Positions 21,592-33,780 of a stretch of 64,000 bases of DNA are shown piece after piece (position 1 is the stretch's first letter; each line of letters begins with the position of its first letter). The notes below the pieces were generated by a model, which saw nothing but the letters and a program-made list of their open reading frames with translations, was not told the origin of the DNA and did no database searches. Source of the DNA: Thermodesulfovibrio sp. 3907-1M. GTDB lineage: Bacteria; Nitrospirota; Thermodesulfovibrionia; Thermodesulfovibrionales; Thermodesulfovibrionaceae. The stretch covers positions 1,592,486-1,656,485 of the forward strand of contig NZ_CP144373.1 in assembly GCF_040450955.1 (NCBI RefSeq), written 5' to 3'. The position numbers were made by a program, and so were the translations under genes.

Positions 21592-22682
21592 TGCTTTCCA
21601 ATGACATCTTTCAACTTTGCGCCTGTGTTTACTGTAACATCCACATAGGGAATCACTGACATGCCTGGCCAGAGAGGATAATCAGGATCAAAGGGTGTAT
21701 CAATTATTATTCTAACTGGAATTCTTTGAACAACTTTCACAAAGTTTCCAGTGGCATTTTCAGGTGGAAAAAGGCTGAAAACAGCACCTGTTCCTGGCTG
21801 AAAGCTTGCAACATGACCTTTAAAAATCTTGCCAGGATAGGCATCAACTTTAATTTTAACAGGCTGTCCTACTCTCATTTTTTCTATCTGTGTTTCTTTA
21901 AAATTAGCACCAACCCATATATCCTGCTCATCAACAACTGCCATGAGAAGCTGCCCGGGTCGGACATACTGTCCTGTTTCAACAGATTTTTTTGCAATTC
22001 TTCCATCTCTTGGAGAAACAATCAAAGTTCTTTTTAAGTTTATCTCAGCAATCTTCAGTTCCTCCTGAGCTTTTCCTATTTGATACTGCTGAGTTTTCAA
22101 TTTTACTGTAAGAGTATTTATTGATGATTTAATCTCCTTTATCTGACTTTCTACAGCTTTTTCCTGGGCTATTGCTACTTTCAGGGCTGCTTCTTGAGAA
22201 TCAAACCTGCTTTTTGAAACAAGGTCTTCCTCATAAAGTCCTTTAATTCTCTGAAATTCCCTTTCAGCAAGCACTCTCTGGGCATGAGCTGCCTGAAGAT
22301 TAGCTTCCATTGTTTTAAGTTTTGCCATTGCTTCATTCAACTGAGAGCTTATTTCCTTTAACTGATTGGACAATGTGTTTACATTTTCTTTTTTTGCTCT
22401 TACATCTGCTAAATAGTCATCCGGTTCTATTTCCACAAGGGGTTCACCTTTTTTTACTCTCTGGTTATAGTCAACATAAACCCTGATAACTTTTCCTGAG
22501 ACCTGAGGAGATATCGGCACTATTGTTCCTTCAATGTAGGCATCGTCTGTTCTTTCGTAAACAATGTAGTAATAAATTTCTTTTACCATGAAAATCAAAA
22601 CACCGATGGAAATGATGATCAACAGACTGATTTTAATCTTTTTTGAATTTTTGAATCTCTCCCTTAAGCCTTTAAAGCTCAC
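21588..22682 (-). CDS. HlyD/EmrA-family membrane fusion protein
   Basis: A 364-residue adaptor of the EmrA/HlyD type. One N-terminal TM helix (ISLLIIISIGVLIFMVKEIYYY), first lipoyl half (GTIVPISPQVSGKVIRVYVDYNQRVKKGEPLVEIEP), a long coiled-coil region (about 80-200) and the second half (IVSPRDGRIAKKSVETGQYVRPGQ). EmrA-type adaptors normally partner an MFS pump (EmrB), which is absent here. It is flanked by two TolC genes with 4-base overlaps. It may serve a pump encoded elsewhere, or the operon may assemble two export routes. Confidence 0.9.
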   Translation of the reverse strand: MSFKGLRERFKNSKKIKISLLIIISIGVLIFMVKEIYYYIVYERTDDAYIEGTIVPISPQVSGKVIRVYVDYNQRVKKGEPLVEIEPDDYLADVRAKKENVNTLSNQLKEISSQLNEAMAKLKTMEANLQAAHAQRVLAEREFQRIKGLYEEDLVSKSRFDSQEAALKVAIAQEKAVESQIKEIKSSINTLTVKLKTQQYQIGKAQEELKIAEINLKRTLIVSPRDGRIAKKSVETGQYVRPGQLLMAVVDEQDIWVGANFKETQIEKMRVGQPVKIKVDAYPGKIFKGHVASFQPGTGAVFSLFPPENATGNFVKVVQRIPVRIIIDTPFDPDYPLWPGMSVIPYVDVTVNTGAKLKDVIGKQ

Positions 22683-23995
22683 TTGTTTACCCCCTGAGCA
22701 ACAAGTTCATTACTGGTAAATGCTTTAAGCAATGCTCCTGTTGCCTGTCTAAGTCTCACTATAGCAAGCTGATAATTATACTGAGCTTCCATAAGCTTTC
22801 TTTCAGCTGTGACAAGAAATGTATTTGCATCGGTTACATCAAGGCTTGAAGCAAGTCCAAATTGATACTGCTTGAATACAGAGTTAAAGTTATCTTTTGC
22901 ATATGTTACTTCATCCTGAAGAGATTTAATCGTATCTCTAAAGGTTACATAATCATGATAGGCAGACTCCACATCAATAAAAACTTCTTTGAGTGTATCT
23001 TCATATTGAAGCTCAGCCTGTCTCAGTTTTGCTCTGGCTTCTGCAACTTCTGCTCTTCTCAGTCCTCCTTCAAAAATTGGAAAGTTAATTGAGGCAATTG
23101 CATAACTTGATTCTTTATTTGTCATCTGGTTTGAAGGGTTCTGGTCAAGTTTTTGATAGGTAGCAGAAAGACCGAGATATGGGAAAAAGGAGCTTATTGC
23201 ATAATTTACATTTTTTTTAGCTATTTCCTTTGCAAGTAAAGCAACCTTTATTTCTGGTCTTAATTCCTTTGCAAGAGCTTTAACATGGTCCACAGTAAGA
23301 CTAAGATAGGGATCATAAAGCTTGCTTTCTAAGATTTCAAAATCTCCTTCAATACCTGCATCCCTTGCTAAAACAGCCTTCGCAACCTTTAAGTTGTTTT
23401 TCGCTGATATTAAATCAGCTTCTGCTCCACTAAGCTCAGCCTCTGCTCTTAGAAGGTCAGTTTTTGTTACCTCTCCTACCTTGAGCCTAATCTTTGCTGC
23501 ATCTCTGTGTTTTCTTAATCTTTCCACATTAGTTTCAGCAATCTCCACTGCTCTTTTTGCTTTGAGATAGCCATAAAGGTCGCTGGCAACCCTTAGAAGA
23601 TACTGCTCTTTAAAGGAGTTCACTTCAAACTCTGTTTTTGTAAGAGTATCCTTTGATATTGCATAATTTATAAATTCTTTGCCTCCAAGAGAAAGCTTTT
23701 CTTCAATTGTTACTGCCCACAGCATAGTTTTATCTGGCTGAATTATCTGATTGTTGACAATTTTTTCTCTACTGTAGTCAGTATATTTGCCAGAAGCTGT
23801 TAAAGTTGGAAGAAGCCCTGCGAGAGCTTTGTATTTTCCTTCCTTTGATATGTTTATATTTTCCTCGGCAACTCTAATTTTTTCAGCTTTTTTTAGAGCG
23901 AGAGAGAAAACATCTGAAATTGTTAAATTTTGCTCTGCAAATGCCTGCTCAGCAAAAATAAAAAATAACAAAAAAAGTAATATTTTAATTTTCAT
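22679..23995 (-). CDS. TolC-family outer-membrane efflux protein (first copy)
   Basis: A 438-residue TolC-like protein with a Sec signal peptide (KILLFLLFFIFAEQAFA, likely cut before EQ). Two helical repeats are visible, for example AAKIRLKVGEVTKTDLLRAEAEL and SVFKQYQFGLASSLDVTDANTFL. It is the first structural gene after the TetR regulator, overlapping it by 4 bases, and pairs with the EmrA-like adaptor downstream. It is clearly distinct in sequence from the second TolC in the same operon. Confidence 0.92.
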   Translation of the reverse strand: MKIKILLFLLFFIFAEQAFAEQNLTISDVFSLALKKAEKIRVAEENINISKEGKYKALAGLLPTLTASGKYTDYSREKIVNNQIIQPDKTMLWAVTIEEKLSLGGKEFINYAISKDTLTKTEFEVNSFKEQYLLRVASDLYGYLKAKRAVEIAETNVERLRKHRDAAKIRLKVGEVTKTDLLRAEAELSGAEADLISAKNNLKVAKAVLARDAGIEGDFEILESKLYDPYLSLTVDHVKALAKELRPEIKVALLAKEIAKKNVNYAISSFFPYLGLSATYQKLDQNPSNQMTNKESSYAIASINFPIFEGGLRRAEVAEARAKLRQAELQYEDTLKEVFIDVESAYHDYVTFRDTIKSLQDEVTYAKDNFNSVFKQYQFGLASSLDVTDANTFLVTAERKLMEAQYNYQLAIVRLRQATGALLKAFTSNELVAQGVNK

Positions 23996-24570
23996 TCATT
24001 CCTCCTGGTTCCTTCGTAAAATATCTCAATGTAAGTTTGCAGAGCTTTTTTTAAATCTATTTTTTTTCTGAGAAGCTCTTTTTTAATGAAAAGATTAAAG
24101 AGCATTCCAAAGTATGCAAGAGAGGCATAGGTGGTGTTTAAATCTTTTCTCAGTATTCCATTATTTTTAAGCTCATCCAGATAGGAAGCAAAAACAAGAT
24201 ATACCTCATGAATCATTTTGCTGTGGATTGTTCTTATTTCAGCAGGATATTGAAAAATTTCTGTATGCATTATGCATATGAGGTCTCTCTTTTTTTTCAG
24301 CAAATCAAAATAATATTTGGCAATACTCTTCAGAGCTTCTTTATAATCCATATTTTTCAATCTTGGAAGAAGGTCTTTAAGTGTGGGCAGAAATGATTGA
24401 TTTTTAAGAACATCAATAAAAAGTTTTTCCTTGGATGTAAAATACCTGAAAAGAGTTACCTCAGCAACATTTGCTTCCTTTGCTATTTCTTTTGTAGTTG
24501 TTCCAAGATATCCTTTCTGGGAAAAAAGTTTGAGTGCAGATTTAAGAATTTTTCCTTTCGTATCTTTCAT
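23992..24570 (-). CDS. TetR-family repressor of the efflux operon
   Basis: A 192-residue regulator. The N-terminal HTH runs ILKSALKLFSQKGYLGTTTK then EIAKEANVAEVTLFRYFTSKEKLF, a classic TetR DNA-binding domain; the C-terminal half is the variable ligand domain. The frame is open from 24588, but that ATG lies inside a -10-like element (TATGTT; -35 TTGACA at 24608-24613), so the ATG at 24570 is preferred. The palindrome TAGTAATTACTA between the -10 and this ATG is a good autoregulatory operator. It probably represses the six export genes it heads. Confidence 0.88.
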   Translation of the reverse strand: MKDTKGKILKSALKLFSQKGYLGTTTKEIAKEANVAEVTLFRYFTSKEKLFIDVLKNQSFLPTLKDLLPRLKNMDYKEALKSIAKYYFDLLKKKRDLICIMHTEIFQYPAEIRTIHSKMIHEVYLVFASYLDELKNNGILRKDLNTTYASLAYFGMLFNLFIKKELLRKKIDLKKALQTYIEIFYEGTRRNE

Positions 24571-24572
24571 GG

Positions 24573-24584
24573 TAGTAATTACTA
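24573..24584. promoter_or_regulatory. Palindromic operator candidate for the TetR regulator
   Basis: Perfect 12-bp palindrome TAGTAATTACTA located between the predicted -10 (24584-24589, minus strand) and the chosen tetR start. It is positioned so that bound repressor would stop the efflux operon. Confidence 0.6.
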
Positions 24585-24629
24585 ACATACACCAAGAAAA
24601 AATACAATGTCAAGACGAACTTAAAATGA

Positions 24630-24662
24630 TAGTTGATTACTATTTGATTTATGCAGTAAAAT
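24630..24662 (+). promoter_or_regulatory. leuD promoter with a second TAGT..ACTA box
   Basis: TTGATT (24633-24638), 18-bp spacer, TAAAAT (24657-24662) precede leuD. The -35 lies within TAGTTGATTACTA (24630-24642), an imperfect copy of the tetR palindrome about 57 bases away, so the TetR protein may also touch this promoter. Confidence 0.45.
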
Positions 24663-24692
24663 TATAAATTATTTTAATATAAGGAGAAGCCT

Positions 24693-25199
24693 ATGAAAAT
24701 AAGAGGAAAAGTCTGGAAATTTGGCGATAACATTGACACAGACGCTATTATTCCTGCCAGATATCTTAATACATCTGACCCTAAAGAGCTTGCAAAGCAT
24801 GTTATGGAGGATGCTGATAAGGAGTTTCCATCAAAGGTTAAACAGGGTGATATAATAATCGCAGGAAAAAATTTTGGATGTGGTTCCTCAAGAGAACATG
24901 CGCCGATTGCAATTAAAGCGGCTGGAATTCAAGCAGTTGTTGCAAAAAGCTTTGCAAGAATATTTTTCAGGAATGCCTTCAATATCGGGCTACCAATTTT
25001 TGAGGTTCCTGAGCTTATTGATGAGGCAAGTGAGGGCGATGAAATAGAGATTGATATGGATAGTGGTGATATTGTTAATTTAACAAAAGGGAAAAAATAC
25101 AAAACCAAGCCTATTCCTTCATTTATGCAGGAACTAATTAAAGCAGGTGGACTTGTTGAATGGACAAAAAAGAGATTAACTATGGAGGTAATAAAATGA
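24693..25199 (+). CDS. leuD: 3-isopropylmalate dehydratase small subunit
   Basis: A 168-residue swivel-domain subunit of the short, archaeal-like LeuD type. The signatures DNIDTDAIIPARYL and FGCGSSREHAPIAIKAAGI are intact. With the LeuC Fe-S subunit it isomerises 2- to 3-isopropylmalate in leucine synthesis. Clear AAGGAG site upstream. leuC is not in the window; leuB follows with overlapping stop/start. A homoaconitase-type small subunit would look similar, but the leuB neighbour supports the leucine pathway. Confidence 0.93.
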   Translation: MKIRGKVWKFGDNIDTDAIIPARYLNTSDPKELAKHVMEDADKEFPSKVKQGDIIIAGKNFGCGSSREHAPIAIKAAGIQAVVAKSFARIFFRNAFNIGLPIFEVPELIDEASEGDEIEIDMDSGDIVNLTKGKKYKTKPIPSFMQELIKAGGLVEWTKKRLTMEVIK

Positions 25200-26272
25200 A
25201 GACTTACAAAATTGCTGTAATTCCCGGTGATGGCACAGGACCTGAAGTTATCCGTGAGGGAGTAAAGGTCCTTGATGCTGTAAGCCACAGGCTCGGATTT
25301 AAGCTTGATTACACCTATTATGATTTTGGTGGTGAGAGATATTTAAGAACAGGCGAGACTCTTCCTGATAGCGCAATAGAGGAACTTAAAAAATTCAATG
25401 CCATATATCTCGGCGCGATTGGTCACCCTCAGGTTAAACCAGGTATTCTTGAAAAAGGAATACTTTTAAGACTCAGATTTGAGCTTGACCAGTATGTAAA
25501 TCTCAGACCTGTAAAGCTTTATCCGGGAGTTGACTGTCCCCTTAAAGACAAAAAGCCTGAAGACATAGATTTTGTCGTTGTAAGGGAAAACACAGAAGGG
25601 TTATATACCGGTTCTGGTGGATTTCTTAAGAAAGGCACAGCTGATGAAGTGGCAATTCAGGTTTCAATAAATACCCGTAAAGGCGTTGAAAGATGCATAA
25701 GATTTGCCTTTGAATACTGCAAAAAACGCAACAAAAAGAATAAGCTTACTTTATGCGGAAAAACAAATGTTTTAACCTTTGCTTTTGACCTATGGGAGAG
25801 AACCTTTTATGAGGTGGCAAAAGAGTATCCAGAGATTACAACAGATTATGCCCACGTGGATGCTATAACGATGTGGTTTGTGAAAAATCCTGAATGGTTT
25901 GATGTCATCGTTACTGATAACATGTTTGGAGACATAATCACTGACCTTGGCGCGATGATTCAAGGAGGCATGGGAATAGCTGCTGGTGGAAACATAAATC
26001 CTGAAGGTGTGTCAATGTTTGAGCCAATTGGAGGCTCTGCACCGAAATATACAGGTAAAAATGTAATAAATCCTCTTGCTGCTATATGTGCAGGTGGGAT
26101 GATGCTTGAATATCTTGGTGAGGGAGTTGCAGGAAAACTTATTGAAAGGGCAGTTATTGAAGTGACAAGCAAGCATCTTAAAAGTCTTGCAGCTGGCAGA
26201 ATGGGATATACGACAACAGAAGTTGGTGATCTTGTGGCAAAGTATGTAACAGAACTACCTCTGGAGGGATAA
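25196..26272 (+). CDS. leuB: 3-isopropylmalate dehydrogenase
   Basis: A 358-residue beta-decarboxylating dehydrogenase. N-terminal [13 protein letters not shown], substrate arginine region [32 protein letters not shown], and the metal/NAD segment [22 protein letters not shown] with [10 protein letters not shown]. The frame opens at 25160, but the ATG at 25196 follows GGAGGTAATAAA and aligns with family N-termini, overlapping leuD by 4 bases. The protein oxidises 3-isopropylmalate to 2-oxoisocaproate. Homoisocitrate or tartrate dehydrogenase activity cannot be excluded by eye. Confidence 0.93.
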   Translation: MKTYKIAVIPGDGTGPEVIREGVKVLDAVSHRLGFKLDYTYYDFGGERYLRTGETLPDSAIEELKKFNAIYLGAIGHPQVKPGILEKGILLRLRFELDQYVNLRPVKLYPGVDCPLKDKKPEDIDFVVVRENTEGLYTGSGGFLKKGTADEVAIQVSINTRKGVERCIRFAFEYCKKRNKKNKLTLCGKTNVLTFAFDLWERTFYEVAKEYPEITTDYAHVDAITMWFVKNPEWFDVIVTDNMFGDIITDLGAMIQGGMGIAAGGNINPEGVSMFEPIGGSAPKYTGKNVINPLAAICAGGMMLEYLGEGVAGKLIERAVIEVTSKHLKSLAAGRMGYTTTEVGDLVAKYVTELPLEG

Positions 26273-26275
26273 AAA

Positions 26276-27295
26276 ATGCTTAAAAAAAAGGAAAAATATG
26301 TTGTAGCAGTGGTTGGTGCAACAGGTGCTGTTGGAAATGAGATGATAGCAGTCTTAGAGGAAAGAGATTTTCCAGTTGAACGCTTAAGGCTTTTTGCCTC
26401 AGAAAGAAGTGAGGGCGTGAGACTTAACTTTAAAGGACAGGAAATTACAGTTGAGACTTTAAAAGAAGACTCCTTTCAGGGTATAGATATAGCTCTTTTT
26501 TCTGCAGGTGCAGAAAGGTCTAAGATATGGGCACCAATAGCAGCTAAAAGTGGTTGTGTGGTTATTGACAACTCAAGCCAGTGGAGAATGGACCCGGAGG
26601 TTCCACTTGTTGTTCCAGAAGTCAATCCTCATGATTTAAAATGGCACAAAGGCATTATTGCCAATCCAAACTGTTCCACAATCCAGATGGTTGTTGCATT
26701 AAAGCCAATTCATGATGTGGCAAAGATTAAAAGAGTGGTAGTTACGACTTTTCAGGCAGTATCAGGAACAGGTAAAAAAGCAATGGACGAGCTGCTTCAG
26801 CAAACAGTGGCTTTACTTAATTTTAAGGATATAGAAATTAAAGTTTATCCCCATCAGATTGCCTTTAATGTTTTACCACACATAGATAAATTTCTTGAAA
26901 ACGGCTATACAAAGGAAGAGATGAAAATGGTTAACGAAACAAAAAAGATAATGGGAGACCCATCAATAAGAGTCACTGCCACAACGGTAAGAGTTCCTGT
27001 ATTCAGAGGGCATAGCGAGAGCGTAAATATAGAAACTGAAAAGAAAATCACAGCCCAGGAAGTTAGAGAACTTCTCAGCAAAGCACCAGGTGTGGTTGTA
27101 ATAGACAATCCTGACAAAAATGAGTATCCTCTGCCAATTTATGCATCAGGCAGAGATGAGGTTTTTGTTGGAAGAATTCGTGAAGATGAATCAATTGAAA
27201 ATGGAATAAATATGTGGATTGTATCAGACAACCTGAGAAAAGGTGCAGCATTGAATGCTGTTCAGATCGCAGAAGAACTTATAAAAATGCTTTAG
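26276..27295 (+). CDS. asd: Aspartate-semialdehyde dehydrogenase
   Basis: A 339-residue NADPH-dependent enzyme. It has the nucleotide-binding GATGAVGNEM, the catalytic cysteine in NPNCSTIQMVV, the substrate-binding QAVSGTGKKAMDEL, and the active-site histidine region VPVFRGHSESVN. It makes aspartate semialdehyde, the branch point for lysine, threonine and methionine. It sits three bases after leuB and nine bases before metK in the same operon, linking it to the SAM cycle genes. GGAGGG precedes the ATG. Confidence 0.97.
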   Translation: MLKKKEKYVVAVVGATGAVGNEMIAVLEERDFPVERLRLFASERSEGVRLNFKGQEITVETLKEDSFQGIDIALFSAGAERSKIWAPIAAKSGCVVIDNSSQWRMDPEVPLVVPEVNPHDLKWHKGIIANPNCSTIQMVVALKPIHDVAKIKRVVVTTFQAVSGTGKKAMDELLQQTVALLNFKDIEIKVYPHQIAFNVLPHIDKFLENGYTKEEMKMVNETKKIMGDPSIRVTATTVRVPVFRGHSESVNIETEKKITAQEVRELLSKAPGVVVIDNPDKNEYPLPIYASGRDEVFVGRIREDESIENGINMWIVSDNLRKGAALNAVQIAEELIKML

Positions 27296-27304
27296 GAGGA
27301 GAAA

Positions 27305-30986
<3,682 letters not shown>

Positions 30987-31020
30987 TTGAACGTGAGTTT
31001 TAAAAACAAGGAGGTGTGGT

Positions 31021-32748
31021 ATGAAGATTTTAAGAATTAACATGTCTGGAAATCCTACTGCAAAGTTTGAGGAACTGGGTGAGTATGAAGGACTTGGAGG
31101 AAGAGCTCTTACCTCTGCAGTTATTTCAAAAGAAGTTGACCCTTTGTGTCATCCCCTAAGTGCTGACAATAAGCTTGTAATTGCTCCTGGGCTGCTTGGT
31201 GGGACAGCAGCTGCTATGTCTGGAAGAGTCTCTGTAGGATGTAAAAGTCCGCTTACAGGTGGAATTAAAGAAGCAAATGCAGGTGGACAGGCTGGACAGG
31301 TTCTTGGAAGACTCGGCATTGCAGCAATTGTTCTTGAAGGAAAGCCTGAAGGAAACGATACCTACAAAGTTTACATTAATAAAGATGAAGTCAGGATTGA
31401 AAAGGACAACTCCATTAAGATGCTTCCCAACTATGACCTCATTGACAGAATGAAAAAGGAATACGGAGAGAAAATTGCCTGTGTGAGCATCGGTCCTGCA
31501 GGTGAGATGAAACTTTCAGGAGCTTCAGTTGCCATAACAGATATGGAGCTAAGACCCACCAGACATGCTGGAAGAGGTGGTGTCGGAGCTGTAATGGGTT
31601 CAAAGGGAGTTAAGGTAATTGTTCTTGATGATACAGGAACAACGCCAAGACAGCCAAAGGATGCAGAGGCATTTAAGGATGCTAACAAACGCTTTGTAGC
31701 AGGGCTTCAGAAACATCCTGTTACAGGTCAGGGACTTCCTGCCTATGGAACGAATGTGCTTACAAACATTATAAATGAAGTTGGTGCTTATCCCACCTAT
31801 AATTTTAAAGAAGGAAGATTTCAAGGAGCAAGAAAAATCAGTGGTGAAGTTGAAGCAGAGCTTGAAAAACAGAGAGGTGGAAATCCAACTCATGGATGTC
31901 ACCGTGGATGTGTTATTCGCTGCTCAGGAATTTATCATGACAAGGATGGGCATTATCTTACAAAACAGCCTGAGTATGAAACAGTATGGGCATTGGGTGG
32001 AAACTGTGGAATTGATGACATAGACAAAATTGCTATGATGGATTTCCTCTGTGACAACTACGGACTTGATACAATTGAGATGGGTGCAACAATTGCAGTT
32101 GCAATGGAAGCAGGAATTCTTAAATGGGGTGATGCTGATGGAGCGATAAATCTTTTGCATGAAGTAGGGAAAGGCACACCTCTTGGAAGAATCATCGGAA
32201 ATGGTGCAGCCTTCACTGGTAGAGCCTTTGCAGTTGAGAGAGTTCCTGTTGTCAAAGGACAGGCACTTCCAGCCTATGATCCAAGAGCAGTTCAAGGCAT
32301 AGGTGTTACCTATGCAACAAGCCCGATGGGTGCTGATCACACAGCAGGTTATTCCATTGCACTTAATGTATTGAAAACAGGTGGATTTGTTGATCCCCTT
32401 AAACCCGAAGGACAGGTTGACCTATCCCGTAATCTTCAGATTGCAACAGCTTTCATAGATTCAACAGGAATGTGCCTGTTTATTGCCTTTGCCCTGCTTG
32501 ACCAGCCAGAGACAAATCAGGCTTTGCTTGACATGCTCAATGCTTTTTACGGATGGAATATGACTGATAAAGATGTCGTTGAGTATGGCAAAAAAGTTCT
32601 CAAATTTGAAAGAGATTTTAATACCCGTGCAGGATTTACAAAACAGCATGACAGACTTCCGAGATTCTTTTACAAAGAGCCAATTCCACCGCACAATGTT
32701 GTTTTCCAGGTAAAAGACGAAGAGCTTGATCAGCTCTTTAACTGGTAA
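31021..32748 (+). CDS. aor: Aldehyde:ferredoxin oxidoreductase (tungsten type)
   Basis: A 575-residue AOR-family enzyme that oxidises aldehydes to acids with ferredoxin as acceptor, using a bis-pyranopterin tungsten cofactor and a 4Fe-4S cluster. The cluster ligands lie in GCHRGCVIRC (about 285-300) with a later cysteine in DSTGMCLF. Pterin-binding stretches such as GRHAGRGGVGAVMGSKGVK-like RPTRHAGRGGVG and YATSPMGADHTAGY are present. AAGGAGG precedes the ATG. The maturase lies upstream and a MoaD-like carrier downstream. The aldehyde specificity is unknown. Confidence 0.95.
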   Translation: MKILRINMSGNPTAKFEELGEYEGLGGRALTSAVISKEVDPLCHPLSADNKLVIAPGLLGGTAAAMSGRVSVGCKSPLTGGIKEANAGGQAGQVLGRLGIAAIVLEGKPEGNDTYKVYINKDEVRIEKDNSIKMLPNYDLIDRMKKEYGEKIACVSIGPAGEMKLSGASVAITDMELRPTRHAGRGGVGAVMGSKGVKVIVLDDTGTTPRQPKDAEAFKDANKRFVAGLQKHPVTGQGLPAYGTNVLTNIINEVGAYPTYNFKEGRFQGARKISGEVEAELEKQRGGNPTHGCHRGCVIRCSGIYHDKDGHYLTKQPEYETVWALGGNCGIDDIDKIAMMDFLCDNYGLDTIEMGATIAVAMEAGILKWGDADGAINLLHEVGKGTPLGRIIGNGAAFTGRAFAVERVPVVKGQALPAYDPRAVQGIGVTYATSPMGADHTAGYSIALNVLKTGGFVDPLKPEGQVDLSRNLQIATAFIDSTGMCLFIAFALLDQPETNQALLDMLNAFYGWNMTDKDVVEYGKKVLKFERDFNTRAGFTKQHDRLPRFFYKEPIPPHNVVFQVKDEELDQLFNW

Positions 32749-32754
32749 AATAAA

Positions 32755-32783
32755 TCTGGAGCCTGCTTCATGCAGGCTCCAGA
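32755..32783 (+). promoter_or_regulatory. Strong hairpin between AOR and the MoaD-like gene
   Basis: Perfect 12-bp stem (32755-32766 with 32772-32783), loop TTCAT, ending 7 bases before the chosen ATG of the next gene. The trailing T run is only four, so it could partly terminate, stabilise the AOR message or limit translation of the carrier. Confidence 0.8.
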
Positions 32784-32790
32784 AGCTTTT

Positions 32791-33042
32791 ATGAAACTCA
32801 CTGTAAAACTATTTGGAGGAATAAAATCAACAAAAGATTTCCCAAAGAATGAAGAAGGGGATCTTATTGTAGAGCTTCCATCAGAGATTTCTGTTGCTGA
32901 GCTGATTGATGAGCTTTCATTAAATAAAAAACCTTTTATAGTTGTCCTCAATGGAGTCATTCTTCATGACCTTGCCATAAAACTTAAAGATGGAGATAAA
33001 TTGAGCTTCTTCCCTCCAATAGCAGGTGGATTACTTAATTGA
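32791..33042 (+). CDS. MoaD/ThiS-like sulfur-carrier protein
   Basis: An 83-residue ubiquitin-fold protein (MKLTVKLFGGIKST, DGDKLSFFPPIAGG). In MoaD proteins the C-terminal Gly-Gly is activated as a thiocarboxylate to give dithiolene sulfur to pyranopterin, which the AOR upstream needs. Odd: three residues (LLN) follow the Gly-Gly, so trimming would be needed before activation. The frame opens at 32770 inside the hairpin, but ATG 32791 matches the family start. No ribosome site is evident next to it, suggesting coupling to AOR translation or a special start. Confidence 0.85.
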   Translation: MKLTVKLFGGIKSTKDFPKNEEGDLIVELPSEISVAELIDELSLNKKPFIVVLNGVILHDLAIKLKDGDKLSFFPPIAGGLLN

Positions 33043-33141
33043 AAATTCTTTTCATAATAAAAAATTTTTATTTATTCTTGACAGAATCTCTTTAAATGTT
33101 TTAAACTGCATTTAACAAAATTAAACAAAGGAGGTTTTGTT

Positions 33142-33780
33142 ATGGACAGGGAATTGTTAAACAAAATGTTTGAGTTTCACGGGCACAGATGCTGGGCTTC
33201 TGCACTGGGATTAAGAGCAGGATTGCTTGCATTGGAAAAACTCGGAGTGAATCGCTCAAATGTGAAGGAGCTTTTTGTAATTCTTGAAACAGGATACAAT
33301 CATGGAGCAGGATGCTTTGGAGACGGAGTTCAGTTTGCAACAGGCTGCACAGCAGGAAAAGGAAATCTCATTAAAAAACCAAGAGGTAAACTTGCTTTCA
33401 CACTGATTGATCCTAAGCAGGGTAAACAGATAAGGCTTTGCTTTAATCCAAAAATAAGGGAAAAGATCGCAAACTCAAGCTTTATGAAGAAAAGAGCAGC
33501 AGGAGTTCCTCCAACAGAGATATCTCCTGAAGAAGTCATGGAAGTTGTAAATCTTGTGCTTGATTCTCCAGTTGAAGAGGTGCTTTTAGTTGGAAAGGTG
33601 GAAGATAGCCATTTTGAGCCACCAGTTGAAGTTATGGGAATGGGTATCTGTGATATATGCGGAGAGATGGTGGCAAGACCCTATCTCAGGCTTATTGGTT
33701 CAGGACAGGCTTGCGAGGTTGGAGAGTTTAAAAAAGTATGTATAGACTGCTCAGGATATGAAGAGGGTTTTGAAAAATGA
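33142..33780 (+). CDS. FmdE-family protein with C-terminal zinc finger
   Basis: A 212-residue protein of the formylmethanofuran dehydrogenase subunit E (FmdE) family. The N-terminal signature is FHGHRCWASALGLRAG, followed by ETGYNHGAGCFGDGVQFATGCT. A C-terminal treble-clef type zinc finger has CDICGEM and CIDC. FmdE-like proteins occur with molybdenum and tungsten enzymes in anaerobes, but their exact role is unclear. A good AAAGGAGG site precedes it, with a possible promoter (TTGACA at 33078). It overlaps the TauE-like gene by 4 bases. Confidence 0.88.
   Translation: MDRELLNKMFEFHGHRCWASALGLRAGLLALEKLGVNRSNVKELFVILETGYNHGAGCFGDGVQFATGCTAGKGNLIKKPRGKLAFTLIDPKQGKQIRLCFNPKIREKIANSSFMKKRAAGVPPTEISPEEVMEVVNLVLDSPVEEVLLVGKVEDSHFEPPVEVMGMGICDICGEMVARPYLRLIGSGQACEVGEFKKVCIDCSGYEEGFEK

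Noticed and set aside
17242-24570. Genomic island or recent transfer of the efflux operon
   Set aside because: Base composition and codon choice look like the flanking genes; no integrase or direct repeats are seen near the tRNA-Ser at 17134.
31924-32340. 138-codon minus-strand ORF in the AOR gene
   Set aside because: Antisense shadow of the AOR catalytic domain; no domain signature in its translation.
32770-32790. Upstream ATG of the MoaD-like gene at 32770
   Set aside because: It lies in the loop of the 12-bp hairpin and adds seven residues not found at the start of the family.
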